Shown here piece after piece: positions 8,609 through 19,220 of a stretch of 64,000 bases of DNA. How positions within the stretch are numbered: position 1 is the first letter of the stretch; every line of letters starts with the position of its first letter. The notes under the pieces are model-generated. The model had not been told where the DNA came from, did no database searches, and was given only the letters and a program-made list of their open reading frames with translations. Origin of the DNA: Massilia sp. ST3 (GTDB taxonomy: Bacteria > Pseudomonadota > Gammaproteobacteria > Burkholderiales > Burkholderiaceae_D); assembly GCF_018119405.1 (NCBI RefSeq), contig NZ_JAGPWC010000019.1:21424-85423 (forward strand), written 5' to 3'. Position numbers and translations under genes: made by a program.

Positions 8609-8725
8609 AGCGCTTCGAGCGCCTGACAACACCCTCATCGCTGCCTTGTGTCGACTTGCCGTACAGGCGTACTGTCGTCGGCCATGCGCCTTCGCCTGGG
8701 GGTTTTGTCAGTCGCTCGAGGACAA

Positions 8726-9649
8726 TTAGTCCTGCAAGGCCACGCGGTACTGGTTGCGGCCGTCGGCCTTGGCTTCGTAGAGCTGGGCGTCGGCGGCGGC
8801 CAGCAGCGCCGCGGCTGCCTGGCCTTCGCCCGGCACCTGGGTCGCGAGGCCCATGCTGACCGTCAGGCGCGGCGCCGTGGGCGAGGCCGCGTGGGGCAGG
8901 TCGAGCTGGGCCAGTTCCTTTTGCAGGCGGCGCGCCACGCATTCGGCGCCGGCCGGATCGAGCTGTGGCAGCAGGATGGCGAATTCCTCTCCGCCATAGC
9001 GCGTCACCAGGTCGTGGGTGCGGCCGGCGGCGCGCCGCAGTCCCGCCGCGACCTGCACCAGGCAGGCGTCGCCGGCCTGGTGGCCATAATGATCGTTATA
9101 GAGCTTGAAGTGGTCGACGTCGACCAGGATCAGCGACACCGGCAGGCCGGCGCGCGCGCAGCGCCGCCATTCCGCCTCCAGGCGATCGTCGAAGGCGCGC
9201 CGGTTGGCCACGCCGGTCAGCGGATCGGTCAGGGTCAGGGCGCGCAGGGCGTCGGCCTGGCGCTTGACGGTCAATTGGGTGCGCACCCGGGCCCGCACCA
9301 CGGCGGCGTTCACCGGCTTGGTGATGAAGTCGGCCGCGCCGGCGCCCAGCGCCCGGGTCTCGTCCTCGGGACTGGTGAGGGCGGTGACGAACATGACCGG
9401 GATGTCGCTGGTCTCCGACATGGCACGCAGGGCGGCGCACACCGCGTAGCCGTCCATGCCGGGCATCACGGCGTCGAGCAGGATCAGGTCGGGGTGCTGG
9501 GTGCGTGCCAGCTCCAGGGCCCGCGGGCCGTCGAGCGCGAACAGCACTTCCTGCTCGTCCTGCAGGGCGCCGTGAAGGATCTGGACGTTTTCCATGGCGT
9601 CGTCGACGATCAGGATGCGCCCGTTCAGGGCCATTTCGGTCCAGCTCAT
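8726..9649 (-). CDS. Response regulator with GGDEF output (diguanylate cyclase)
   Basis: This 307-residue protein pairs an N-terminal receiver domain (about 10-125; acidic pair in VDDAME, phospho-Asp in LLDAVMPGMDG, Lys in TKPV) with a GGDEF domain (about 150-305). The active site reads GGEEF, so it should make c-di-GMP from two GTP. An RTHD motif five residues before it fits the RxxD inhibitory I-site for product feedback. Its ATG overlaps the TGA of the upstream hybrid kinase (ATGA), a strong hint that the kinase controls it, directly or through its HPt domain. The MSHA ATPase gene with a c-di-GMP-binding domain lies 8 kb away. Confidence 0.93.
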   Translation of the reverse strand: MSWTEMALNGRILIVDDAMENVQILHGALQDEQEVLFALDGPRALELARTQHPDLILLDAVMPGMDGYAVCAALRAMSETSDIPVMFVTALTSPEDETRALGAGAADFITKPVNAAVVRARVRTQLTVKRQADALRALTLTDPLTGVANRRAFDDRLEAEWRRCARAGLPVSLILVDVDHFKLYNDHYGHQAGDACLVQVAAGLRRAAGRTHDLVTRYGGEEFAILLPQLDPAGAECVARRLQKELAQLDLPHAASPTAPRLTVSMGLATQVPGEGQAAAALLAAADAQLYEAKADGRNQYRVALQD

Positions 9650-12600
9650 GCCTGTGTCTTTCGCTGCAGCAGCTCGCGCACCTGGACGGCCGCCTCGCCG
9701 AAGCGCAGGGTGCCGACGGCGTCGGCCAGGCGGGCGGCGGCGTCCTGGCCGGCATGCGCCGCCAGCGCCGGGCGCAGCGCATCGAACTGGGTGAGAGCCT
9801 TCATGTTGTTATTCTCCAGGAGTTGAAGCAGGCGCGCCAGCGAATCGTGCAGGGCCGGGCCGTCGCCTTCCGCCGGCGCCGCCAGGGCCCGCTGGCGCTC
9901 GGGGTCGTCGAGTTCGCGGGCGCCCGCGGCCGCGATATCCAGCGCGGCCGCCAGCTCCGCCAGGCGCAGCACCACGGTCGGGTGGTCCTCGTTGCGCAGC
10001 GCCAGTTCCAGCTCGTGCGCCGTGCGCGCGACGTCGACCGCGCCCAGGTTGGCGGCGACGCCGCGCAGGCGGTGGGTCACGCCCTGGGCCGCATGGCGGT
10101 CGCCGGCATCGGTCAGCATCCGCAGTTCGGCCAGGGTGGCCGTGCGGCTGTCGATGAAGCGCGCAAACACGGCGGCGAAGCGCTCGAAGCTGCCGCCGAA
10201 GCGGGGCAGGGTGGCCTGCAGGTCGATGCCGGGCAGGTGCATCGGCACCGGGCTCGATGCTTCCGCCTGGGTGGCCGGTGTCGCCGCCGCGCCGGTCCCA
10301 TCCTGTGCTGCGGACGCGCGCGGTGCGATGCGCTCGAGGGTGGCCACCAGCTCGTCGACGTCGATCGGCTTCGGCAAATGAGCCTGCATCCCGGCCGCGA
10401 GCGAGCGTTCTCGGTCCTCGTCCATGGCATTGGCCGTCATCGCCACGATGGGAATCGAAAGGCCGGCCTGGCGGATCGCCGCCGCCGCCTCGTAGCCGTT
10501 CATGACCGGCATCTGCACGTCCATCAGGATCACGTCGTAGTCGGCGCGCTCGCCCAGCATGCTGACCGCCACCCGGCCGTTGCCGGCGATGTCGACGCTG
10601 GCGCCGGCGTGGGTCAGGATGAAGCCGGCCACCTCCTGGTTGATCGGATTGTCTTCGACCAGCAGCACGCGCAGCCCTTGCAGGCGCGCGACCAGGGGCG
10701 CGCCATGTCCCGGCGCCGCCGCCGGGCCTGCGCCGAGCAGGCGGTCGGCCGCCTCGCGCAGGCCGCCCAGGGTGAAGGGCTTGCCGAGTACGGCGCCCAA
10801 CTGCAGCTCTCCGGCCAGCTCGGACAGGCGTTCGGCGTCCGGGTCGGCCACCAGCAGGCAGGTGGGCGGCAAGGCCAGTTGCTCGGCGCGCGCGGCCGCC
10901 AGTACGGCGACGCCGTCCAGGTCGGGCATCGCGCCGTCCAGGAAGGCCAGGTCGTAAGCCTGTCCCGCGCGCAGGCGCGCCAGGGCTGCCTGGCCGCCGG
11001 CGGCGCCGTCCACGCTCCAGCCGAAGGCGGCGCAGGCCGCCGCCAGGGCCGCGCGGGCGCTGTCGTTGTCATCCGCGACCAGCACCCGCAAGGGGCGGCC
11101 CGCTCCCCGCGGCAGGGGACGCTCGTCCTCCACCACCACGAAGGGCAGGGTGAAGTGGAAGTCGGCGCCGGCGCCGGCGGCGCTGGTCACGCCCAGGCGG
11201 CCGCCGGCCAGCTCGACCAGCCGGCGCGCGATCGCCAGGCCCAGGCCGGCCCCGCCGTACTTGCGGCTGGTCGAACTGTCGCCCTGAGAGAAGGCGTCGA
11301 ACATGCGCGCCTGCTGCTCCGGCGCGATGCCGATGCCGGTGTCGCGCACCGAGAAGCCCAGCTCCACCTGCGCGTGCTCGCGCCGCACCACGCGCACGGC
11401 CAGCACAATCTCGCCGCGCTCGGTGAACTTGACGGCGTTACCCACCAGGTTGAGCAGCACCTGCTCGAGGCGCATCGGATCGCCCAGCAGGGTGGGCGGC
11501 ACATCCGGCGCCACCGCGAACACCGGTTCCACACCCTTGGCCCAGGCGTTGGGCGCGGTCAGCACCGCGATGCTGGACAGCAGGCCGTCGACCGCGAACG
11601 GCGTGCGTTCCAGCACCAGCTGGCCGGATTCGATGCGCGAGAAGTTGAGCAGGTCGCTGAGCATGCCCAGCAGCGAGCGGGCGGCCGTCTGCATGCGCGA
11701 CACGTAGCCGCGTTCGCGCCGCCCCAGCTGGCCTTCCTCGAGCAGGCGCGCCAGGCCGACGATGGCGTTCATGGGTGTGCGCAGCTCGTGGCTCATATTG
11801 GCCAGGAACTCGCCCTTGGCGCGGCTCGCGGCCTCGGCCTGGTGCAGGGCCTCGACCAGCTGCGACTGGGTCTGCTTGAGGTCGGTCACGTCGGCATGCA
11901 GCATGTAGTAGCCGCGCACGGCGCCGTGCTCGTCGATGTCGGGAATGAAGTTGCTGAGGGCATGGATCGAAGCGCCGCCCGGCCGAGACAAGGTGCGCTC
12001 GAAGGTCTGGGGGGTGCCGGCCAGGACGCCGTCGAGGAAGGGGCTGATCTGGGCCAGCTGCTCGGCCGGCAGCAGTTCGGCCGCGGTGCGCCCCAGCGCA
12101 TCCTCCTCGCTGCGTCCCAGCCAGTCGAGGTAGGGCCGGTTCGCAAAGCGGCAGCGCCGCTCGGCGTCCCAGTAGCCGACCAGCGCCGGCAGGTTGTCGG
12201 TCACGGTGCGCAGGAAGCGCTCGCGCTGGGCCAGCTGCTCGCTGGCGGCGCGCAGCGCGTTCTCGGAAGCCACGCGCGCGCTGATGTCGCGGATCGTGGC
12301 CGCCATCATGCCGGCCCCGCCGATGTCGACCCGGCTCAGGAGCACGTCGGCATGGAACACGCTCCCGTCCACGCGCTTGTGCAGCCATTCGAACTGGCAG
12401 CGCCCGGTGTCGATCGCGCGCCGCATGTAGTCCATGGCCGCGTCGGCGCTGGGACGGCCGTCCAGCTGGACCGGCGGCGAGGTGCTGACCGGCGACTCGT
12501 TCAGCAGCTGCACCGGGCTGGAGAAACCGAACAGCGCCGCCGCCGCCGGGTTGGCGCTGACGAAGCCGGCGCCGAAGGCCAGCAGCACCTGGGCGTCGCT

Positions 12601-14145
12601 GGAACCCTCGAACAGCACCCGGAACATCTCCTCGTTGTCGCGGTTGCGCTGTTCCTGGCGCTTGCGCTCGGTGATGTCGAGCACCACCGCGTTGACGCCC
12701 ATCAGCTGGTGCTCGGGACCCCACACCGGGTAGTAGCTCGAGATCCAGTGGCGCGGCTGGCCCGGCGTGGAGGGCACTTCGCCGGTGTCCTCGACTTCCA
12801 GCAGCGGGCGCCCCGTTTCCAGCACCTGGCGGTAGCCCGACTCGAAGGTACTGCCGACGGGGCCGAGGAGTTCCGGCAGGGTGCGCCCGATGTGCGCGCG
12901 CGCGGGCTGGGCGTTGATCTCGGCCAGGTAGTCGTTGATCATCACCACGCGCATGCCGGTATCCATGAAGCACAGGCCGACCGGGGCCGAGGCGTACACG
13001 ATCTCGAGCTGGGCCTTGGAGCGTTCCAGTTCCGCGGTGCGCTCGGCAACCAGGGTTTCCAGGCGGGTGCGGTAGGCCTGCAGTTCGGCGTCGACCCGGC
13101 GCAGCGCGCGCGCCACCTTGTCGACTTCCTTGATCTCGGGCGGGGGCAGGGCCAGCGGTTCGCCGCGGCCCAGGCTTTCGGCGGGGCCGGCCAGGGCCTG
13201 CACCGCGCGCGCGATGGCGCCGCCCAGGGCCCGTGCCAGCCCCAGGCTGATGACAAGCAGCACGCAGATCGCGATCACCGTGGTCGTCAGCGAGTGGCCC
13301 AGCAGCTCGCGCGCGGCGTTCGGCGGATAGCGGATCGTCACCACCCAGCCGTGCTTGGGCGAGCGGGCATAGGCGGCGAAGCCGGCCTCGTTGCCGGCGC
13401 CCAGCAGGATGATGCCGCGCTCCTGCCTGGCCACTTCGGCCGCCAGCGCCGGGGCCATGGGCGAGCCCACGTGCGCGCTCGGGTCGCTGCTGCGCGACAC
13501 CATCAGCAGGCGCTTGTCGTAGATCTCGGCCACCCAGCCTTCCGGCAGGTGCTGGCTCTCGAGCAGGTCGGTCAGGCGGCGCGGGCGCAACAGCACCGAC
13601 AGCACATAGCGCACCTTGCCTTCGATCCAGACCGGAACGTCGACCGAGAGTGCATAGGGCTGGTCGCCTTCGGCCTCGTGCAGCCCGGAGGCGACGGTGT
13701 CGCCGGTGGCGAACACGCGCCGGATGTCGTCCGGATTGCCGAGCGGCGGCAGCGGCGCGCCGTAGGCGAACCGGGTGTGCAGCAGGGGCAGGGCGTCGGG
13801 GCCGCTGAGCATGAAGCCCTGGGCCGGAAATTCGGGGCGCAGCAGCTGGCGCGCGCCGGCGTGGAAGGCTTGCAGCTCGCCGCTGGCCAGCATGGCCGAA
13901 TTGGCCAGCACCCGGGCCGCGGTCTCGCCGCCGTCGAGGTCGCGATCGACCGCCGCGGCCAGCACCTCGGCCACGGTCTGCGCATCCTCGGACACGTGCG
14001 AGCGCTCGCGCACCGCGGCGTCGCGCGCCAGGGCGATGTAGCCGATCAGGATTGGCAGCGCGCAGGCCAGGACCAGGGTGTAGAGCTTGGAACGGATCGT
14101 CGGCAGCGATGGGCGGTTGAACGGCAACGGGCCTCCCTCGGGCAA
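9646..14145 (-). CDS. Membrane hybrid sensor histidine kinase (PAS-HisKA-HATPase-REC-REC-HPt)
   Basis: This 1499-residue sensor has a membrane helix at about 20-40, a periplasmic sensor region, a second helix near 285-310 and a HAMP-like linker. A coiled coil and three PAS-type regions follow (about 370-770). The kinase core has the phospho-His in SHELRTPMNA (His786), then an ATPase domain with NAVKFT and DTGIGI motifs. Receiver 1 has Asp1070 in LDGAMP and receiver 2 has Asp1209 in LMDVQMP. The HPt domain carries His1358 in THRLRGVAANLGA. All phosphorelay residues are present. It overlaps the downstream diguanylate cyclase by 4 bases and is its likely controller. The ligand is unknown. Confidence 0.93.
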   Translation of the reverse strand: MPEGGPLPFNRPSLPTIRSKLYTLVLACALPILIGYIALARDAAVRERSHVSEDAQTVAEVLAAAVDRDLDGGETAARVLANSAMLASGELQAFHAGARQLLRPEFPAQGFMLSGPDALPLLHTRFAYGAPLPPLGNPDDIRRVFATGDTVASGLHEAEGDQPYALSVDVPVWIEGKVRYVLSVLLRPRRLTDLLESQHLPEGWVAEIYDKRLLMVSRSSDPSAHVGSPMAPALAAEVARQERGIILLGAGNEAGFAAYARSPKHGWVVTIRYPPNAARELLGHSLTTTVIAICVLLVISLGLARALGGAIARAVQALAGPAESLGRGEPLALPPPEIKEVDKVARALRRVDAELQAYRTRLETLVAERTAELERSKAQLEIVYASAPVGLCFMDTGMRVVMINDYLAEINAQPARAHIGRTLPELLGPVGSTFESGYRQVLETGRPLLEVEDTGEVPSTPGQPRHWISSYYPVWGPEHQLMGVNAVVLDITERKRQEQRNRDNEEMFRVLFEGSSDAQVLLAFGAGFVSANPAAAALFGFSSPVQLLNESPVSTSPPVQLDGRPSADAAMDYMRRAIDTGRCQFEWLHKRVDGSVFHADVLLSRVDIGGAGMMAATIRDISARVASENALRAASEQLAQRERFLRTVTDNLPALVGYWDAERRCRFANRPYLDWLGRSEEDALGRTAAELLPAEQLAQISPFLDGVLAGTPQTFERTLSRPGGASIHALSNFIPDIDEHGAVRGYYMLHADVTDLKQTQSQLVEALHQAEAASRAKGEFLANMSHELRTPMNAIVGLARLLEEGQLGRRERGYVSRMQTAARSLLGMLSDLLNFSRIESGQLVLERTPFAVDGLLSSIAVLTAPNAWAKGVEPVFAVAPDVPPTLLGDPMRLEQVLLNLVGNAVKFTERGEIVLAVRVVRREHAQVELGFSVRDTGIGIAPEQQARMFDAFSQGDSSTSRKYGGAGLGLAIARRLVELAGGRLGVTSAAGAGADFHFTLPFVVVEDERPLPRGAGRPLRVLVADDNDSARAALAAACAAFGWSVDGAAGGQAALARLRAGQAYDLAFLDGAMPDLDGVAVLAAARAEQLALPPTCLLVADPDAERLSELAGELQLGAVLGKPFTLGGLREAADRLLGAGPAAAPGHGAPLVARLQGLRVLLVEDNPINQEVAGFILTHAGASVDIAGNGRVAVSMLGERADYDVILMDVQMPVMNGYEAAAAIRQAGLSIPIVAMTANAMDEDRERSLAAGMQAHLPKPIDVDELVATLERIAPRASAAQDGTGAAATPATQAEASSPVPMHLPGIDLQATLPRFGGSFERFAAVFARFIDSRTATLAELRMLTDAGDRHAAQGVTHRLRGVAANLGAVDVARTAHELELALRNEDHPTVVLRLAELAAALDIAAAGARELDDPERQRALAAPAEGDGPALHDSLARLLQLLENNNMKALTQFDALRPALAAHAGQDAAARLADAVGTLRFGEAAVQVRELLQRKTQA

Positions 14146-14170
14146 TGCGGCGCGGGGCGCCGCGATGCCC

Positions 14171-14196
14171 CATGGTAGCTGAGCTCAGTCACCATG
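14171..14196. promoter_or_regulatory. 26-bp near-perfect palindrome upstream of the hybrid kinase
   Basis: CATGGT and ACCATG flank a perfect CTGAGCTCAG core; only two base pairs per arm mismatch (11 of 13 pair). It lies 26-51 bases upstream of the kinase ATG and about 60 bases past the stop of the upstream gene. It has no T-run in either direction, so an operator is more likely than a terminator. Confidence 0.5.
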
Positions 14197-14254
14197 CATA
14201 GCGGCGTCCCGGATCGTGCGCGCGGCCCCTGCTAGGGGGGCTTGGCCGCTCCGC

Positions 14255-15472
<1,218 letters not shown>

Positions 15473-15493
15473 GGTGTCTCCGTTGGTCGTTCT

Positions 15494-16564
15494 TTACGCC
15501 GCGCTGCGCGAAGCGAAGCGCCAGGCCATCTCCGCCATCGGGCGCGCGGCCTTGCCGTTTTCCAGGGCGGCGCTGCTGGATGCGGTGCCGTCGACATAGC
15601 GCTTCATGATGCCCTGCATGATGCCGGCCAGCCGGAACATGTTGTAGGCCAGGTAGAAGTCGAAGTCCTCCTCGCGGATGGTCTTGCCGGTGCGTTCGCA
15701 GTAGCGCGCCACGTATTCTTGCAGCGATGGGATGCCGAGGGCGGCCAGGTCCAGGCCCGCGATGCCGCGGAACTGGCCGGGCGGGATGTGCCAGCTCATG
15801 CAGTGGTAGGAAAAATCGGCCAGCGGGTGCCCGAGGGTCGACAGCTCCCAGTCCAGCACCGCCAGGATGCGCGGCTCGCTGGGGTGGAAGATCAGGTTGT
15901 CGAGGCGGTAGTCGCCGTGCACGATGCTGGTGTCGTCCCCTGGCGGGATATGGGCCGGCAGCCAGTCGATCAGGCGGTCCATGGCCTCGATCGGCTCGGT
16001 GATCGAGGCCTGGTATTGCCTGGTCCAGCGCTCGATCTGGCGCGCAAAATAATTGCCCGGCTTGCCATAGTCGTGCAGGCCAATGGCGGCGTGGTCGATG
16101 GTGTGCAGGCGCGAGATCACGCGGTTCTGCTCGTCGTAGATGGCGGCGCGTTCCTCAGGCGTCATGCCGGGCAGGGACTGATCCCACAGCACCCGGCCCT
16201 CGATGTGCTCCATGACGAAGAAGGCGCGTCCGATCACCGCTTCATCCGTGCATAGCGCGTACTGGCGCGGGGCTGGAAAGTCGGCGCCGTGCAGGGCGTT
16301 CATGACGCGGAATTCGCGCTCGATCGCGTGCGCCGAGGGCAGCAGCCTGGCCGCCGGGCCGGGCTTGGTGCGCAGCACATAGCGCTTGCCGCCAGCTGCG
16401 CGCAGCAGGAAGGTCGGGTTGGACTGGCCGCCCTTGAACTGATCGGCGGCCAGGGGGCCGCCGGGGTAGTCTTCCACGTGCGCGCGCATCCAGGCGTCGA
16501 GCGCGCCGGTGTCGAAGCGCTGGCGCTCCGACACCGGTTTGGTTCCCATCATGTCTTCGAACAT
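15494..16564 (-). CDS. APH-family phosphotransferase (ACAD10/11-type kinase)
   Basis: This 356-residue kinase has the aminoglycoside-phosphotransferase fold. It shows GGQSNPTF and YVLRTKP near residues 38-65, the catalytic loop VHGDYRLDNLIF at about 215-226, and the metal-binding VLDWELSTLGHPLADF at about 236-252. These motifs mark the ACAD10/11 N-terminal kinase group rather than antibiotic resistance enzymes. The likely substrate is a hydroxyacyl-CoA, whose phosphate the downstream dehydrogenase would eliminate. The frame stays open further upstream, but the ATG at 16564 is chosen because GGAG lies 7 bases before it and homology starts there. Confidence 0.9.
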   Translation of the reverse strand: MFEDMMGTKPVSERQRFDTGALDAWMRAHVEDYPGGPLAADQFKGGQSNPTFLLRAAGGKRYVLRTKPGPAARLLPSAHAIEREFRVMNALHGADFPAPRQYALCTDEAVIGRAFFVMEHIEGRVLWDQSLPGMTPEERAAIYDEQNRVISRLHTIDHAAIGLHDYGKPGNYFARQIERWTRQYQASITEPIEAMDRLIDWLPAHIPPGDDTSIVHGDYRLDNLIFHPSEPRILAVLDWELSTLGHPLADFSYHCMSWHIPPGQFRGIAGLDLAALGIPSLQEYVARYCERTGKTIREEDFDFYLAYNMFRLAGIMQGIMKRYVDGTASSSAALENGKAARPMAEMAWRFASRSAA

Positions 16565-16588
16565 CGTGTCTCCAGGTCGTGGGATGTG

Positions 16589-16609
16589 CGTCCGCAAAAG
16601 GCACGGACG
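16589..16609. repeat. Inverted repeat between phosphatase and kinase genes
   Basis: CGTCCG and CGGACG form 6-bp arms around a 9-base A-rich loop in the 71-base gap between two co-directional genes. It could be a weak terminator, a processing site or an operator. Confidence 0.3.
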
Positions 16610-16635
16610 TTCTATTTTTGGGCGAAAGAATGCTC

Positions 16636-17343
16636 TCAGCGCCCCTTGCGGTACTGCTCGAACAACTGTTCCATCGTGGTGGTGCGGGCGCCCGGCTGCA
16701 GCGGGCCGGGCGGGACATGATTGACGAAGCGGACCACCCAGTCGTGCGGCGCTAGGCCGACGTCGAGGGCATTGATGCAGCCGGCGGCCTGGGACAGGCC
16801 GCCCAGGAACAGGCGCTGGCCGGTCAGGGCCAGCGACAGGATGGCGCAGTTCACGCCGCCGTGCAGCACCAGCAGGGCCGTGTCCCAGTCGCCCGCGGCG
16901 CGCAGCTTGGCGACCGCCGGGTGGACCCGGTCCATCATCTCGCCCACCGATTCTCCGCCCAGGAAGCGCTGCTGCTCGTCCACCAGGCCCTCGAAGGCGC
17001 CGGTGAAGGCGCGCCGCAGATCGGCCGCCGGGATATCGGCCAGGCGTCCGCCGCGGATTTCGTGCAGTTCCGGCCACACCTCGATCTCGGCCGGCTGGCC
17101 GGTCGCGGCCAGCACCCGCCGGGCCGTCTGGACCGTGCGCGGCAGGCCGGAGACGATCACCCGGTCGAAACGCACTCCCGCCTCGAAGAAGGCTTGGCCG
17201 GCCGCGTCGGCCTGGGCGACGCCGGCCTCGTTCAAGTCCACGGTCTCGGGCAGGAAGGGTTTGCCGCTGTCGTCGAAATAGGTGACGCTGCCGTGGCGCA
17301 TCAGGTAGATGCGGCGGCGCTCGCCCGGCGCAGGCTCGTGCAT
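16636..17343 (-). CDS. Histidine phosphatase family protein
   Basis: This 235-residue protein belongs to the phosphoglycerate-mutase-like superfamily. The phospho-accepting histidine is in YLMRHGSVTYF near residue 15. The supporting features are SGLPRTVQTA (about 79-88), the Glu-containing LHEIRGG and the second histidine in LVLHGGVN (about 167-174). The frame is open for 60 more codons upstream, but GGGAG five bases before the ATG at 17343 marks the true start. It is the first gene of a run with the APH-like kinase and ACAD10/11-like dehydrogenase, so it may remove phosphate from an intermediate of that route. The substrate is unknown. Confidence 0.85.
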   Translation of the reverse strand: MHEPAPGERRRIYLMRHGSVTYFDDSGKPFLPETVDLNEAGVAQADAAGQAFFEAGVRFDRVIVSGLPRTVQTARRVLAATGQPAEIEVWPELHEIRGGRLADIPAADLRRAFTGAFEGLVDEQQRFLGGESVGEMMDRVHPAVAKLRAAGDWDTALLVLHGGVNCAILSLALTGQRLFLGGLSQAAGCINALDVGLAPHDWVVRFVNHVPPGPLQPGARTTTMEQLFEQYRKGR

Positions 17344-17516
17344 CGAAACTCCCATCATGAGTGAAAAGACACGGATATTGGCCATCTTACACCGCCCATA
17401 TGGATGAGCGAGGCGTATTCGAGACAGAATAGCGGTGCAATCTCGATGCCAGCCGTCAATTACTGTTCTTTCTGGAATAAAATTGTGCCCGCGAAACACA
17501 ACTCTCGAGGGATGGT

Positions 17517-19220
17517 ATGGCAAGGCCGGAAAAAGTGCGACTTGGCGAAGTGCTGATGCAGCAGAAGCTGTTGAGCGAAGAACAGCTCAACCAGGCGCTG
17601 GCCGACCAGAAGCGCACCGGCCGCAAGCTGGGCCGGGTGTTCGTGGAAAGCGGCTACGTGACCGAGGAGCAGATCTCGGGCGCGCTGGCACGCCAGCTGA
17701 ACATCCCTTATATCAATCTCAAGTTCTACAACATCAACGACGAGCTGGTGCGCCAGCTGCCGGAAACGGCTGCGCGCCGCTTCCGCGCCCTGGTGCTGGA
17801 AGACCGCCGCGAGACCATGCTGGTGGGCGTGTCCGACCCGACCGACCTGTTCGCCTATGACGAGATCGCACGCCTGCTGAAGAAGGGCGTGGAGCTGGCC
17901 GTGGTCAACGAGACCGAGGTCCTGGCCGCGATCGACCGCATCTACCGCCGCACCGGCGAGATCACCGGCCTGGCGCGCGAGGTCGAGGCCGACCTGGGCG
18001 ACACCTCGATCGACTTCGGCGCCCTGGCCGCCAACCCGGGCCTGGAAGAAGCCCCCATCGTCAAGCTGCTGCAGTCGGTGTTCGACGACGCGGTGCAGGT
18101 GCGCGCCTCGGACATCCACATCGAGCCCCAGGACGGGCGCCTGGCGATCCGCTTCCGTATCGACGGCGTGCTGCACCTGCAGACCGAGGCCGACCTCAAG
18201 GTCGCCACCCCGCTGGCGCTGCGCCTCAAGCTGATGGCCGACCTCGACATCTCGGAGAAGCGCCTGCCGCAGGACGGCCGCTTCGCGGTCAAGGTGCGCA
18301 ACCAGCGCGTCGACGTCCGTATCTCGACGATGCCGACCCAGTACGGCGAATCGGTGGTCATGCGTCTGCTGAACCAGGGCGGCACCACCCTGCGCCTGGA
18401 TGCGATCGGCATGCCCTCGCGCATCGTCGAGCGCTTCCGCAACATCGTGGCGCGCCCCAACGGCCTGGTGCTGGTCACCGGCCCCACGGGCAGCGGCAAG
18501 ACCACTACCCTGTACAGCGCGCTGTCCGAGCTGAACTCGGTGGAGAAGAAGCTGATCACGGTCGAGGACCCGGTCGAATACCGCATGAAGGGCATCAACC
18601 AGGTGCAGGTCAACGACAAGATCGAGCTGACTTTCGCGCGCGTGCTGCGGTCCGCGCTGCGCCAGGACCCGGACATCGTGCTGGTCGGCGAGATGCGCGA
18701 CCAGGAAACCGCCCAGATCGGCCTGCGCGCCGCCATGACCGGTCACCTGGTTTTGTCGACCCTGCACACCAACGACGCCGCCTCGACGCCGCTGCGCCTG
18801 ATGGACATGGGCGTGCCGCGCTACATGGTGGGCGGCTCGCTGCAGGCCGTGCTGGCCCAGCGCCTGGTGCGCGTGATCTGCGAGAGCTGCTCCACCGAAT
18901 ACCAGCCGGAAGCGAGCGAAGTCAACTGGCTGCGCTCCGAACTGGGCGAGCGCGCCGCCAGCACCCGTTTCTTCCATGGCAAGGGCTGCTCGCACTGCAA
19001 CGGCACCGGCTACCGCGGCCGTACCGGCGTCTACGAGCTGCTGGAGATGACCCGCGCCGTGACCGAGGCGGTGAACCACCCCGACCCCTCGCACTTCCTG
19101 AAGGTGGCCCACGCCGAGATGGGCGGCCAGACCCTGCGCCGCCACGCGGTCGCCCTGGCGGTGGCCGGGCGCAGCACCATCGCCGAGGCGATGCGCGTCA
19201 GTAACCAGCAGGACGACTGA
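17517..19220 (+). CDS. mshE: MSHA pilus extension ATPase MshE
   Basis: This 567-residue GspE/PilB-type ATPase powers polymerisation of the MSHA type IV pilus at the inner face of the cytoplasmic membrane. The N-terminus has two tandem 24-residue MshEN motifs (about 8-31, starting RLGEVL, and 37-60, starting KLGRVF). In MshE of Vibrio this domain binds c-di-GMP. The Walker A site is GPTGSGKTTT (about 320-329), with DPDIVLVGEMRD as Asp/Walker B region. Two CxxC pairs (ICESCS, GCSHCNG) form the usual zinc site. It is the first gene of a block of ten; mshG starts on the last base of its stop codon. Confidence 0.96.
   Translation: MARPEKVRLGEVLMQQKLLSEEQLNQALADQKRTGRKLGRVFVESGYVTEEQISGALARQLNIPYINLKFYNINDELVRQLPETAARRFRALVLEDRRETMLVGVSDPTDLFAYDEIARLLKKGVELAVVNETEVLAAIDRIYRRTGEITGLAREVEADLGDTSIDFGALAANPGLEEAPIVKLLQSVFDDAVQVRASDIHIEPQDGRLAIRFRIDGVLHLQTEADLKVATPLALRLKLMADLDISEKRLPQDGRFAVKVRNQRVDVRISTMPTQYGESVVMRLLNQGGTTLRLDAIGMPSRIVERFRNIVARPNGLVLVTGPTGSGKTTTLYSALSELNSVEKKLITVEDPVEYRMKGINQVQVNDKIELTFARVLRSALRQDPDIVLVGEMRDQETAQIGLRAAMTGHLVLSTLHTNDAASTPLRLMDMGVPRYMVGGSLQAVLAQRLVRVICESCSTEYQPEASEVNWLRSELGERAASTRFFHGKGCSHCNGTGYRGRTGVYELLEMTRAVTEAVNHPDPSHFLKVAHAEMGGQTLRRHAVALAVAGRSTIAEAMRVSNQQDD

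Noticed and set aside
9505..14178. A 1557-codon open frame on the plus strand opposite the hybrid kinase
   Set aside because: It is the antisense of a kinase with clear motifs; long shadow frames are normal at this GC content, and its Arg/Gly/His-rich translation fits no family.
15494..16564. Aminoglycoside resistance gene
   Set aside because: The APH fold is shared, but its motifs and its neighbour dehydrogenase place it with the ACAD10/11 kinases.
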